Notes: generated by a model not told the origin, from the letters alone. DNA of 21,002 bases from Fidelibacterota bacterium (GCA_002717765.1 PBCB01000003.1:4937-25938); one strand, 5' to 3'; positions 10,973 to 20,241 are shown, numbered from the stretch's first letter. Numbers and translations are program-made.

Positions 10973-11490
10973 CACAGTTTATATATTGTTGTTCACAAAG
11001 CATTTCAGACCAACTAAACATTAAACACAATGATAGTTTTTATAACCATGGGATGAAAAATCACGATAACTATACATTTCTGTTCCCTTTTGATAATACA
11101 AACAAAACCATTAATCCAGAAAACTACTCAAAAATAAGAAACAAATATGGGTTTAACAGCTTGGTGTTAATTGATAGGGTTTTTATAGACACCAAGACAG
11201 CCCACACCGCTGATCATGTAAACAGAACAGGTCACAATTTTTTACGGGGTAATACGCCCTATGAAAACCACCCAACCTTCCCTGATATATCTAAAATTTA
11301 TAATACCAAAAACGGAAAGGTGTTTGTAAGCGTGGGGGAGAAAAAACCCTTGAATATTACAGTTTCAAAAAATGAAATTCTATCCGAGTGGATTGCAATG
11401 GTTTCACCAGTTTGGCACTATATAGGCGTGAAGATTACTGGTTTAGGTATAAACAAGAAAATTAATTCAACAGACCAAATAAAAATATAA
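10969..11490 (+). CDS. Reduced purine-nucleoside-phosphorylase-like protein, function unknown
   Basis: A 173-residue protein overlapping the yggS stop as ATGA. Its middle resembles the PNP family: TADHVNRTGHNFLRG (residues 80-94) against the family pattern DHIN-x-x-G-x-NPLxG, then FPDIS (104-108) and Tyr111 against RFPDMS-x-x-Y. Residues 116-124 (GKVFVSVGE) and 142-162 (IAMVSPVWHYIGVKITGLGIN) fit the later strands that carry VGMSTVPE and the ISLITN segment. Typical members have about 270 residues. Here the N-terminal phosphate-loop region and roughly 50 residues before the catalytic-glutamate segment seem missing, so normal phosphorolysis is unlikely. It could be a divergent enzyme, a binding protein, or an unrelated protein matched by chance. 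The fold call is mine by eye; function unknown. Confidence 0.55.
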   Translation: MTQFIYCCSQSISDQLNIKHNDSFYNHGMKNHDNYTFLFPFDNTNKTINPENYSKIRNKYGFNSLVLIDRVFIDTKTAHTADHVNRTGHNFLRGNTPYENHPTFPDISKIYNTKNGKVFVSVGEKKPLNITVSKNEILSEWIAMVSPVWHYIGVKITGLGINKKINSTDQIKI

Positions 11491-11494
11491 TTTA

Positions 11495-11995
11495 ATGAAG
11501 CCTTTAATTCTTTCGTTGTTGTTGGTATTCTCAGCCTGTACCAATAAAAATATTGCCATTGCCCATATAAAGGGAATTGGCTCAAGCCCAATTAATGGAG
11601 TAGCAAAATTTATAGAGACAAATAATCTTGTAAAACTAACCATAGACGTGCACAATGCTAATTCAGACCAATTAGCAATTCATATTCATGAAATAGGTGA
11701 TTGCGAATCCCTAGACGGGCTTAGCGCAGGCAGCCACTGGAACCCTACAAACGAAGAGCATGGCAAGTGGGGGGTGCCGCCATTTCATAGTGGAGATATC
11801 GGCAACTTATTAATAAATAAAGAGGGCTCCGGAACTCTGGTTGTTGAGGATTTTTTTAAACGATGGTCGATTTCTAACCCTGGCAAGTCAAACATAATTG
11901 GGCGTGCTATCATTGTTCATTCAGGAGCAGATGATATGCATAGCCAACCTAGTGGAGCCGCAGGTAGCCGCATTGGTTGTGGCACAATAGAGTAG
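11495..11995 (+). CDS. sodC: Copper/zinc superoxide dismutase, exported
   Basis: SodC converts superoxide to hydrogen peroxide and oxygen in the periplasm or on a lipid anchor. All metal ligands are present in the 166-residue protein: copper His63, His65 and His142, bridging His81 (SHWNP), zinc His89, His98 and Asp101 (HSGD). The substrate-guiding arginine is Arg159, and Cys70 and Cys162 fit the conserved disulfide. The N-terminus MKPLILSLLLVFSAC is a signal peptide; Cys15 may be lipidated, although Phe at -3 makes a poor lipobox. The gene starts 4 bases after the PNP-like gene with no clear ribosome site. An active enzyme is likely. Confidence 0.94.
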   Translation: MKPLILSLLLVFSACTNKNIAIAHIKGIGSSPINGVAKFIETNNLVKLTIDVHNANSDQLAIHIHEIGDCESLDGLSAGSHWNPTNEEHGKWGVPPFHSGDIGNLLINKEGSGTLVVEDFFKRWSISNPGKSNIIGRAIIVHSGADDMHSQPSGAAGSRIGCGTIE

Positions 11996-12250
11996 TTGGT
12001 GCAGCCGCTAGACCCAAAACGCTATGGCCTTACCCCAAGAACTAAGCTGGTTAAACTTGACAATGCGATAGGAATTATTATAGATAGAAAATCACGCATC
12101 ATCATGAAAGATGGTAATAAAATATTAGACCAAGCCAATACAATACAAACAATAGAAAATTCACCAATTGTTTTGTTTACATCTGCACCTGTTTGTAGTA
12201 AGACAAAAAATTATTTATTAGAAAATAATATTTCAATAAAAAACCTATAA
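11996..12250 (+). CDS. Small uncharacterised protein
   Basis: An open frame of 84 codons beginning directly after the sodC stop. The first codon is TTG (11996) and the next GTG (11999), so the start is not settled; no ATG is available near the N-terminus. The protein is basic, with GIIIDRKSRIIMKDGNKIL in the middle and TSAPVCSKTKNYLLENNI near the end. It has no signal peptide or membrane segment. I do not recognise the family. Its abutment to sodC, reasonable codon use and length support a real gene, but the lack of an ATG and ribosome site leaves doubt. The 104 bases after it (to aceE) show no gene and no convincing promoter or terminator. Confidence 0.5.
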   Translation: MVQPLDPKRYGLTPRTKLVKLDNAIGIIIDRKSRIIMKDGNKILDQANTIQTIENSPIVLFTSAPVCSKTKNYLLENNISIKNL

Positions 12251-12354
12251 TCACCAGCCAAATATTCTAGTTCCAGTGAAAACGAAACCAAGAATTATTA
12301 TCCATGAAAAGTCGTAATTTCCTGTGCTAATTTTTTATTATTTATTAAATAAAT

Positions 12355-15000
12355 ATGTATAGAGATACTGACCCACAAGAAACCAAGGAATGGCTTGAGT
12401 CTATAGAGGATGCGCTCGAGGAGCACGGACAAGAGAGGGCCCAATTTCTATTACAAACCCTTATTTCGTATGCACAAACAAAAGGTGCGCGGCTACCATT
12501 TAATACCAACACACCCTATGTAAATACAATTCTACCATCGGAGCAATTAGACTATCCTGGTGATCTTGTTTTAGAGGAATATATAACATCAATCATACGC
12601 TGGAATGCAATGGCAATGGTTACGCGGGCGAATACAGAAACATCCGGAATTGGTGGTCATATTTCAACCTATGCATCTGCCGCGACGCTCTATGAGGTTG
12701 CGTTTAATCATTTCTTTAAAGGCTTAGAACACCCCGATGGACAAGACCTGATATTTTTTCAAGGACACGCATCCCCGGGTATTTATTCTCGCGCATATCT
12801 TGAAGGTAGGCTAACCAAGCAAAAACTTCACAATTTTAGACATGAGCTATCTGATGGGGGCGGACTATCTTCATATCCACACCCGTATTTAATGCCCGAT
12901 TTTTGGCAGTTTGCAACAGTATCTATGGGCCTAGGTCCCATCATGGGAATATATCAAGCACGATTTATGCGATATATGATCGATAGAGGCTTTATTAAAG
13001 ATACAGGAAGAAAAGTATTTGTTTATACAGGTGATGGCGAAATGGATGAGCCCGAATCTTTAGGGGCATTGACTTTAGCATCACGAGAAAACCTTGATAA
13101 CCTAATTTTTGTTGTAAACTGTAACCTGCAAAGACTTGATGGCCCAGTGCGCGGCAACTCAAAAGTAATTCAAGAGCTTGAGGGTGCGTTTAGAGGCGCT
13201 GGCTGGAATGTTATAAAGGTGATTTGGGGATCAGAATGGGACGATCTTTTTCAAAAAGATGTAAATGGCAAACTAATTAATAGACTTACTGAACTGGTTG
13301 ATGGAGACTTGCTTAAATACACCGTTGAAGGTGGGTCCTTTTTTAGAAACGAATTTTTTGGTAAAGACCCCGAGCTTTTGGATATGGTCAAAGATTTATC
13401 AGACAAAGACCTAGAGCAAATGCTCGCAGGTGGCCATGATCCGGTAAAGATGTATTCAGCATATCAAGAAGCGGTAAATTGCAAGGGAAAGCCAACAGCA
13501 ATTTTAGCCAGAACAGTTAAAGGCTATGGTCTTGGCGAAGCAGGTGAAGGTAGAAATATAACCCATAATCAAAAAAAGCTTAATGAAAAAGAACTCCTTT
13601 ATTTTCGCGATCGATTTAACATACCATTAAACGATAAAGATGCTATAAGGGCGCCATTTCACAATTTTAATAAAAATACAAAAGAGTATAAATATTTAAA
13701 CAGCCAACGCGATAAGCTTGGTGGTCCTGTACCAGTAAGGGCTGATCGGTCAAAAAAACTCCAAGTACCTAATATAAAAATATTTGATGAGCTATTAAAT
13801 GGAACCGGTGAACGCGAGGTTTCAACGACCATGGCTTATGTGCGACTACTTACATTATTAACGAAGGACAAAACAATTGGCAAACACATTGTTCCTATTA
13901 TACCAGATGAAGCCAGGACCTTTGGAATGGATCCATTGTTTAGACAATTAGGTATTTATGCACATAAAGGCCAGCTATATGACCCTGTTGATTCTGATCA
14001 GTTCTTATATTATAAAGAGGCAAAAAACGGTCAAATTTTAGAAGAGGGTATTAATGAGGCTGGAGCACTATCATCTTTTTGTGCGGCTGGTACAAGTTAT
14101 AGCAACCATGGTGTTAAGATGGTTCCCTTTTATATTTATTATTCTATGTTTGGATTTCAAAGAGTTTGGGATCTTATTTGGGCATCCGGCGATATGAGAG
14201 CGCGCGGTTTTCTTTTAGGCGGTACGGCGGGAAGGACAACACTTAATGGTGAGGGGTTGCAACACCAGGATGGGCACAGCCACCTAGCTGCTGCAGCCAC
14301 ACCAAATATAAAGGCATACGATGTCGCATATGGTTATGAAATTGCTACAATAGTGCACCACGGCCTTGGTGAAATGTGCCAACAAGATAAGGATGTTGTA
14401 TATTATTTGACCCTTGAGAACGAGAATTATCAACACCCACCAATGCCTAAAAATTCAAGCAAGGGAATTATAAAAGGCCTTTACAATATTAAAAAACCAA
14501 AAAGCCCCGCGCTTCGCCTATTAGGTAGCGGACCATTAATGGGAGAAACTTTTGCAGCAGCAGGTTTATTAAAAAAAGATTGGAACATTGATTGTGAAAT
14601 TTGGAACGTAACTAGTTTTAGTGAATTAAGAAGAGATGCTGAGGAGGTTGAGCGTTGGAATTTAATGCACCCAGCTGGAAAAAATAAAAAATCTCATTTG
14701 GAAGAATGTTTAAGGGATAAATCTATACCTGTAATTGCGGTATCAGACTACGTAAAAATGGTTTCAGAACAAATTGGACCCTATGTACCTGGTCCATATT
14801 ATGCACTTGGGACCGATGGTTTTGGTCGCAGCGACACCAGAGAAAACCTGCGACACTTCTTTGAAGTAGATAGATATTATATTACTTTATGTGCTATACG
14901 TTCATTAATTATTGATAATAAATTAGATGCTTCAGCTGCAAAGAAAGCAATTTCAAAATATAAAATTGACCCCAATAAACCCAGCCCAATTAGTGTATAG
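12355..15000 (+). CDS. aceE: Pyruvate dehydrogenase E1 component, homodimeric type
   Basis: AceE decarboxylates pyruvate with thiamine diphosphate and passes the acetyl group to the lipoyl arm of AceF. The 881 residues match the homodimeric E1 type (E. coli 887), not the split alpha/beta type. Conserved stretches include GIGGHISTYASAATLYEVAFNHF, HASPGIYSRAYLEGRL, and the ThDP/magnesium motif from GDGEMDE (226-232, Asp227) to NCNLQRLDGP (Asn257). Further on are DEARTFGMDPLFRQLGIY and EGLQHQDGHSHL, expected in the pyrimidine-binding half. The ATG follows A/T-only sequence without a Shine-Dalgarno motif. aceF begins on the next base after the stop, giving a coupled aceE-aceF-lpd operon. No regulator gene lies beside it. 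Confidence 0.96.
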   Translation: MYRDTDPQETKEWLESIEDALEEHGQERAQFLLQTLISYAQTKGARLPFNTNTPYVNTILPSEQLDYPGDLVLEEYITSIIRWNAMAMVTRANTETSGIGGHISTYASAATLYEVAFNHFFKGLEHPDGQDLIFFQGHASPGIYSRAYLEGRLTKQKLHNFRHELSDGGGLSSYPHPYLMPDFWQFATVSMGLGPIMGIYQARFMRYMIDRGFIKDTGRKVFVYTGDGEMDEPESLGALTLASRENLDNLIFVVNCNLQRLDGPVRGNSKVIQELEGAFRGAGWNVIKVIWGSEWDDLFQKDVNGKLINRLTELVDGDLLKYTVEGGSFFRNEFFGKDPELLDMVKDLSDKDLEQMLAGGHDPVKMYSAYQEAVNCKGKPTAILARTVKGYGLGEAGEGRNITHNQKKLNEKELLYFRDRFNIPLNDKDAIRAPFHNFNKNTKEYKYLNSQRDKLGGPVPVRADRSKKLQVPNIKIFDELLNGTGEREVSTTMAYVRLLTLLTKDKTIGKHIVPIIPDEARTFGMDPLFRQLGIYAHKGQLYDPVDSDQFLYYKEAKNGQILEEGINEAGALSSFCAAGTSYSNHGVKMVPFYIYYSMFGFQRVWDLIWASGDMRARGFLLGGTAGRTTLNGEGLQHQDGHSHLAAAATPNIKAYDVAYGYEIATIVHHGLGEMCQQDKDVVYYLTLENENYQHPPMPKNSSKGIIKGLYNIKKPKSPALRLLGSGPLMGETFAAAGLLKKDWNIDCEIWNVTSFSELRRDAEEVERWNLMHPAGKNKKSHLEECLRDKSIPVIAVSDYVKMVSEQIGPYVPGPYYALGTDGFGRSDTRENLRHFFEVDRYYITLCAIRSLIIDNKLDASAAKKAISKYKIDPNKPSPISV

Positions 15001-16266
15001 ATGGCAAAATCAATAATAGATATAATCCTTCCAGATCTTGGAGAAGGTATTTCTGGTGCAGAGGTTAGCGAAGTATCTATTTCAGTTGGAGATCAGCTTA
15101 ATAAGGGAGACACTATCGTTGTTTTAGAATCAGATAAAGCATCCATGGAAATACCATCAGATTTAAATGGAATCGTAAAAGAAATTTTAGTAAAAACTGG
15201 CCAAGCTATTGAAGTTGGACATTCCTTAATAAAACTAGAAACCGACAATGCTCAAGAAAACAAAGAAAAAACAAAACCCCGGGTAGATGAAACAGGCGAC
15301 AAACAAGAGCCGCTTAAACAACCAAGCCCACAGAATACACAATCTGATGTACAATTAGACCCCTCATCTGGCGATAAAACATTTTCATCACCCGGAGTAC
15401 GGCGATTAGCAAGAGAGCTTTCAATAGACCTATCCCACATTAAGGGTTCGGGTGACAAGGGTCGCATTACCAAAGATGATTTACACAAACACATTAAATT
15501 ACAAATGGCAAGCCAGAGAGGCGTTGCTCAATCCATCAATCAAGAAGTAGACTATAAAGAATGGGGCAGCACCGAAGAAATAAAATTAAGTAAAATAAAA
15601 AAGATTACAGGGAGACGGCTACAAGAGGCGTGGCAAACCATACCACATGTAACCCAATTTGATGAAGCTGATATTACAAAATTAGATTCAACTCGACGCG
15701 CCATGAATAAAGAGTTAGAAAAAAAGAAAATAAAAATTACCTTTCTACCATTTCTAATAAAGGCTGCTACCCATGTTTTAAAATCAATGCCTGAATTCAA
15801 TAGCTCATTAAATCACACGGGCGAAACGCTCATAATGAAACATTATTATAATATCGGAATAGCAGTGGACACACCAAGAGGATTGGTTGTTCCGGTAATC
15901 AAAGATGTTGATAGTAAAACCATAGTGGATTTATCTATTGAACTAATGGATATAAGCGATAGAGCAAAATCAAACAAGCTTAAACCAAAAGAACTTTCCG
16001 GTGCAACTTTTACAATCTCCAGCTTAGGTGGAATTGGCGGGAAGTTTTTTACACCAATTATTAATCCCCCAGAAGTAGCTATTTTGGGAATCTCCAAAAG
16101 CATTTGGGAAAATATTTATAACCATGAAACAAAATCTTCTTCCCATAAATATATTATGCCATTTTCATTATCCTATGATCATCGCATTATAGATGGTGCT
16201 GCGGCAGCTAAATTCACAAGTACATTTAGCCATACAATAGAAGAGCTTTCGTTTAAAGAAAAATAA
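15001..16266 (+). CDS. aceF: Dihydrolipoamide acetyltransferase (pyruvate dehydrogenase E2)
   Basis: AceF forms the core of the pyruvate dehydrogenase complex and transfers acetyl groups to CoA. The 421 residues hold one lipoyl domain (about 1-80) with the lipoylated Lys46 in ESDKASME. A polar, charged linker of about 45 residues follows, then an E1/E3-binding domain (about 131-166, SPGVRRLARELSIDL with GSGDKGRITKDDL) and the catalytic domain. The last ends with the active site YDHRIIDG (His394, Asp398). E. coli AceF has three lipoyl domains, so this is a shorter form. The start directly abuts the aceE stop with no ribosome site, suggesting coupled translation. Other 2-oxo-acid E2 enzymes look similar; the position between aceE and lpd decides the call. 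Confidence 0.94.
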   Translation: MAKSIIDIILPDLGEGISGAEVSEVSISVGDQLNKGDTIVVLESDKASMEIPSDLNGIVKEILVKTGQAIEVGHSLIKLETDNAQENKEKTKPRVDETGDKQEPLKQPSPQNTQSDVQLDPSSGDKTFSSPGVRRLARELSIDLSHIKGSGDKGRITKDDLHKHIKLQMASQRGVAQSINQEVDYKEWGSTEEIKLSKIKKITGRRLQEAWQTIPHVTQFDEADITKLDSTRRAMNKELEKKKIKITFLPFLIKAATHVLKSMPEFNSSLNHTGETLIMKHYYNIGIAVDTPRGLVVPVIKDVDSKTIVDLSIELMDISDRAKSNKLKPKELSGATFTISSLGGIGGKFFTPIINPPEVAILGISKSIWENIYNHETKSSSHKYIMPFSLSYDHRIIDGAAAAKFTSTFSHTIEELSFKEK

Positions 16267-16268
16267 TT

Positions 16269-17684
16269 ATGAGCAAAATTAAACATACAGAAATTCTGGT
16301 AATTGGCGCAGGTCCAGGTGGATACGCAGCAGCTTTTCGCGCGGCAGATCTCGGAAAAAAAGTAACACTAATTGATCGAGATCAAAATATGGGGGGAGTT
16401 TGCCTGAACAGAGGGTGCATACCATCAAAAGCATTGCTACATATAACTAAAGTAATGGATGAAGCTGCTTCGCTGGCTAAATCTGGTATTATATTTGGAA
16501 ATCCCAAAATTGATCTAGACGCAGTAAGGGTACATAAGAATAAAATTGTATCCCAACTAAATAATGGAATAGCTGCTATGGCAAAAGCTAGAAAGGTTGA
16601 GTTTATACAAGGCAAAGCCACATTTAAATCTAACTCCGAAGTAGAGGTAGTTAATGGTAAAAAGAAAAATTCATTATCATTTGATCAATGTATAATTGCT
16701 GCAGGGTCCTCCTCCTCTATGCTGCCCAACGTACCAAAGCACAAAAACATACTGACCTCTAAAACCGCACTTGATCTGGAGAGTATACCAAAAAGCCTTC
16801 TTGTTATTGGTGGAGGCGTAATTGGTGTTGAATTGGGGCAAGTATATTCTACCCTTGGCTCCAAGGTCTCATTGGTTGAATTTTTACCAAGTATTATTCC
16901 TGGCGCAGATCAAGATATTGTTAAACCTCTTGAACGTAAATTAAAAAAACAATTTGAATTGATAATGATGAACTCAAAAGTTGTTAAAATTAAAGAAACA
17001 AAAAATAATATGCTCAGTGTTACGATTGAACATGAATCAAAATCCAAAACAATGTCGTTCGAAAAGATTTTGGTTGCTGTCGGCCGGAAACCAAACACAG
17101 ACCTTCTTAACCTAAAAGCAACAAACATAACAGTAAACGACCAAGGATTCATAAGCGTTGATCAATATCAACGCACCAATGTTAAATCAATTTTTGCGAT
17201 CGGGGATATATCTGATAATCCAATGCTGGCTCACAAAGCTACGCATCAAGGTAAGGTTGCCGCAGAAGTTGCTTGTGGTAAGCCCTCAATTTTTGACCCC
17301 AAAGCAATTCCAAGCGTTGTTTATACTGATCCAGAAGTTGCTTGGTGCGGATTAACTGAAACGCAAGCAAAAACCGATGATATAAATTATGAAAAAGCAG
17401 AATTTCCATGGGCCGCTAGTGGTAGAGCGATTGCAATGGGTGCGAATCAAGGTAAAACCAAAATATTATTTGATCCCGACTCAAAAATGGTATTGGGGGT
17501 TGGTATCGTTGGTCCATCCGCTGGTGATATTATTTCCGAAGGAATGCTAGCTATTGAAATGGGCTCTGATGCAGAAGATATTTCACTCACCATCCATCCT
17601 CATCCAACAGTTGGTGAGACCGTTGGTTTGGCCGCAGAAGTATTTGACGGCACAATTACCGACCTATACATTCCAAAAAAATAA
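16269..17684 (+). CDS. lpd: Dihydrolipoyl dehydrogenase (E3)
   Basis: Lpd reoxidises the dihydrolipoyl arm of E2 using FAD and NAD+. The 471 residues match the family. The FAD-binding VIGAGPGGYAAA is at about 11-22, and the redox-active disulfide is Cys45-Cys50 in GGVCLNRGCIPSKA. The NAD-binding LLVIGGGVIGVELGQVY follows in the middle, and the FAD segment IFAIGDISDNPMLAHKA comes later. The C-terminal catalytic pair is His445-Glu450 in HPHPTVGE. The gene starts 2 bases after aceF and is the third gene of the operon. It may also serve the 2-oxoglutarate dehydrogenase or glycine-cleavage complexes if no other E3 exists in the genome. Confidence 0.96.
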   Translation: MSKIKHTEILVIGAGPGGYAAAFRAADLGKKVTLIDRDQNMGGVCLNRGCIPSKALLHITKVMDEAASLAKSGIIFGNPKIDLDAVRVHKNKIVSQLNNGIAAMAKARKVEFIQGKATFKSNSEVEVVNGKKKNSLSFDQCIIAAGSSSSMLPNVPKHKNILTSKTALDLESIPKSLLVIGGGVIGVELGQVYSTLGSKVSLVEFLPSIIPGADQDIVKPLERKLKKQFELIMMNSKVVKIKETKNNMLSVTIEHESKSKTMSFEKILVAVGRKPNTDLLNLKATNITVNDQGFISVDQYQRTNVKSIFAIGDISDNPMLAHKATHQGKVAAEVACGKPSIFDPKAIPSVVYTDPEVAWCGLTETQAKTDDINYEKAEFPWAASGRAIAMGANQGKTKILFDPDSKMVLGVGIVGPSAGDIISEGMLAIEMGSDAEDISLTIHPHPTVGETVGLAAEVFDGTITDLYIPKK

Positions 17685-17687
17685 TAA

Positions 17688-18968
17688 ATGTCCAAAGTAT
17701 TTCAACATATAAAATCGTCAGGCGGTATCGAGGAATACCAATTAAAATCCAACGGATTAAAAGTTTTAATGCTCCAAGATAATTCAACACCCGTCACAAC
17801 TTTTATGGTAACCTATCATGTAGGCTCACGTAATGAGGCAATTGGATATACTGGGTCAACACACTTATTGGAGCATTTAATGTTTAAAGGTTCTCGTAAT
17901 TATAATAAGGAAAAAGGCACTGCAATTTGGGATGAACTCCAAAGTATTGGAGCCCAAATAAATGCGACTACATGGAATGACAGAACAAATTATTTTGAAG
18001 TTGTGCCTAGTGAGCACCTTGAGAAAGCAATTTCTATTGAAGCCGATAGAATGCGATTTTCATTTTTAAAAGATGAAGATAGGCAACCCGAAATGACCGT
18101 AGTAAGAAATGAATATGAACGTGGTGAAAATAGCCCCTTTGATGTTTTAGATAAAAATATATGGGCTACCGCCTATCAGGCACACCCATATCATCATTCT
18201 ACTATTGGCTGGCGATCTGATATTGAAAATGTTTCAACAAAACGGCTGCAAGAATTTTATAATGTTTATTATTGGCCAAATAATGCGACCGCCACCATTA
18301 TTGGTGATTTTAATACAGATACTGCGCTATCACTTATTTCAAAATACTTTGGCGAGCATAGCAAAAGTAGTCACGAAATCCCAAAGGTATATACCGAAGA
18401 ACCTATACAAGAAGGCCCTAGGCGACTAGTTGTTAAGCGCACTGGCCAATCGGGAATTACAGCAGTGGCTCATAAAACCCCTCACGGGCTTCATAAAGAT
18501 ATACATGCAATTCACTTGCTAGGTAAAATACTATGTGATGGTAAATCTAGCAGGTTACATAAAAAGATTGTAGACAAGGGACTTGCAACATCATTGTTTA
18601 TGTATGATTTCCCTTTTAAGGATAACGGACTATTTATAATCTATGCTTTTTTAACACCAGACACACCTAACCAAGATGTTGAAGACATTATTCTTAGTGA
18701 ATACACAGATATCATTACTAATGGCATCACCGAAGAAGAGATTAAGAGAGCCATTGCTCAAACTAGGGCGACTGTAGCTTTCAGCAGAGATGGGTCTTAT
18801 GCTATTGCTAGCGCGTTAAACGAAGCCATAGCTATTGGTGATTGGGAGTTCTATACCACCTTTCTTCAAAAAATTGAATCCGTAACAACTAATGACATTC
18901 AATCTGTTGCAAAACAATATCTTATTGAGGATCAAAGCACTACAGGCTGGTTTATACCCAAACAATAA
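17688..18968 (+). CDS. M16 family zinc metallopeptidase (catalytic subunit)
   Basis: A pitrilysin-family (M16) protease of 426 residues starting 3 bases after lpd. The inverted zinc motif HLLEH at residues 59-63 supplies His59, His63 and catalytic Glu62. Glu142 in RNEYERGENSP is the likely third zinc ligand, at the usual distance. Conserved stretches such as MFKGSRNY, GAQINATTWNDRTNYFEVVP and WPNNATATIIGDFN support the family. No signal peptide is visible, so it may be cytoplasmic. The size fits the M16B subfamily, whose members work as dimers; the neighbouring gene encodes a matching partner without the zinc motif. Substrates are likely unfolded peptides or presequences, but that is inferred from the family. 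Confidence 0.9.
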   Translation: MSKVFQHIKSSGGIEEYQLKSNGLKVLMLQDNSTPVTTFMVTYHVGSRNEAIGYTGSTHLLEHLMFKGSRNYNKEKGTAIWDELQSIGAQINATTWNDRTNYFEVVPSEHLEKAISIEADRMRFSFLKDEDRQPEMTVVRNEYERGENSPFDVLDKNIWATAYQAHPYHHSTIGWRSDIENVSTKRLQEFYNVYYWPNNATATIIGDFNTDTALSLISKYFGEHSKSSHEIPKVYTEEPIQEGPRRLVVKRTGQSGITAVAHKTPHGLHKDIHAIHLLGKILCDGKSSRLHKKIVDKGLATSLFMYDFPFKDNGLFIIYAFLTPDTPNQDVEDIILSEYTDIITNGITEEEIKRAIAQTRATVAFSRDGSYAIASALNEAIAIGDWEFYTTFLQKIESVTTNDIQSVAKQYLIEDQSTTGWFIPKQ

Positions 18969-18975
18969 TCATTAC

Positions 18976-20241
18976 ATGAAATTTATAGATTCAGTTTATA
19001 TAGACAATCAAGTTGATGGATTAACTACCTATGTAGTTCCAACTAAAATAAAAGACGTGATTACAATTTCGGGAAGCATGTTGGGTGGCGCTGTATATAG
19101 TAAGGAAAAAAATTCTCGATTATCCCAAATAACTGCTTCAATGCTAGACAAAGGAACTGCTGATAAATCTAAATATGATATTAGTAATATATTGGAATCT
19201 ATTGGTGCAGAGATAAGTTTCATATCTTCCAATCACCATATTAATTTTTCGGCCCACTGTTTAAGAAAAGATCTACCTGTTGTAGTGGAATTATTAGCCG
19301 AACAACTTCGAACACCTGAATTCTCTTCCGAGGAACTTAGTTTATTGAAAAAAAGAGCTATTGCCAATCTTGAAAGATCTAAGGAAGATACTAAAAAACA
19401 GGCACTAATTGGTTTATTGGGGCACTTATATCCTATTGGGCACATAAACCATAAAAATACCATTGATGAATCTATAGATCTAGTTAATGGTGTGAATCTA
19501 TCTGATATTAAGAAATATCATCAAAATACGTTTGGTCTTGGATCTACTAATATTGTTGCTGCAGGTGATGTGTCCTCTGAAAAATTACCTGATCTTATAA
19601 AAAATAGCTTTAAGGATTGGGGCACTCAAAAGCTTATTGAATTAGATAAAAAAGGAGATGCAAATAAAAGGGATCGCAGCACCACCTCAATGGAAATAAA
19701 AGATAAAACAAGTTCTGATATCTACATTGGGCAAACAATTAATATTACTGAGGATCATGAAGATTATTATGACCTAATGATGGGTATCTATATACTAGGT
19801 GGTAATTTCTCTGCTAGATTAATGCAAACTGTCAGAGACGAAGAGGGGTTGACCTACGGCATTGGATCCTCTTTGTCTGGGTGTAGTTATGGAGTTAATG
19901 GCCATTGGTATACATGGGGAACATTTGCGCCTAAATTAGTAGAACATGGAATTAAATCAACAATGACACAAATCAAACAATGGTACGAAGACGGTATAAC
20001 CGAACAAGAGCTGGTTGCAAAAAAGACCACACTAAACGGTTTATTCAATGTATCGTTAGATACAACAACAGGATTAGTAGATAAATTATTATCAAATGCT
20101 GAGAAAAATAGAAAACTAACCTTTCTTGATGATTATCATCATAAAATTAATGATTTAGACTATCAATCAATAAATCACTCAATAAAACGTCACATCGATA
20201 TAAATAAACTCACCACAAGTATAGCCGGAAGCAAGGCTTGA
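18976..20241 (+). CDS. M16 family peptidase-like protein lacking the zinc motif (partner subunit)
   Basis: A 421-residue M16-fold protein. The frame is open back to an upstream ATG at 18892, but that would overlap the previous gene by 77 bases; the ATG at 18976, 7 bases after that gene, fits the family start. Where the catalytic partner has HLLEH, this protein has Gln51, Ala54 and Ser55 (QITAS before MLDKGT), so it cannot bind zinc there. It keeps the second-domain glycine loop and substrate-binding region GGNFSARLMQTVRDEEGLTYGIGSSLSG. This active/inactive arrangement is known from mitochondrial processing peptidase and several bacterial M16B pairs. The inactive subunit probably helps bind substrate. 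It overlaps the next gene as TTGA. Confidence 0.87.
   Translation: MKFIDSVYIDNQVDGLTTYVVPTKIKDVITISGSMLGGAVYSKEKNSRLSQITASMLDKGTADKSKYDISNILESIGAEISFISSNHHINFSAHCLRKDLPVVVELLAEQLRTPEFSSEELSLLKKRAIANLERSKEDTKKQALIGLLGHLYPIGHINHKNTIDESIDLVNGVNLSDIKKYHQNTFGLGSTNIVAAGDVSSEKLPDLIKNSFKDWGTQKLIELDKKGDANKRDRSTTSMEIKDKTSSDIYIGQTINITEDHEDYYDLMMGIYILGGNFSARLMQTVRDEEGLTYGIGSSLSGCSYGVNGHWYTWGTFAPKLVEHGIKSTMTQIKQWYEDGITEQELVAKKTTLNGLFNVSLDTTTGLVDKLLSNAEKNRKLTFLDDYHHKINDLDYQSINHSIKRHIDINKLTTSIAGSKA

Noticed and set aside
18892..18975. Upstream ATG extending the second M16 protein by 28 residues
   Set aside because: It would overlap the preceding gene by 77 bases, and the extra residues fit no M16 start. 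The ATG at 18976 fits spacing and family.
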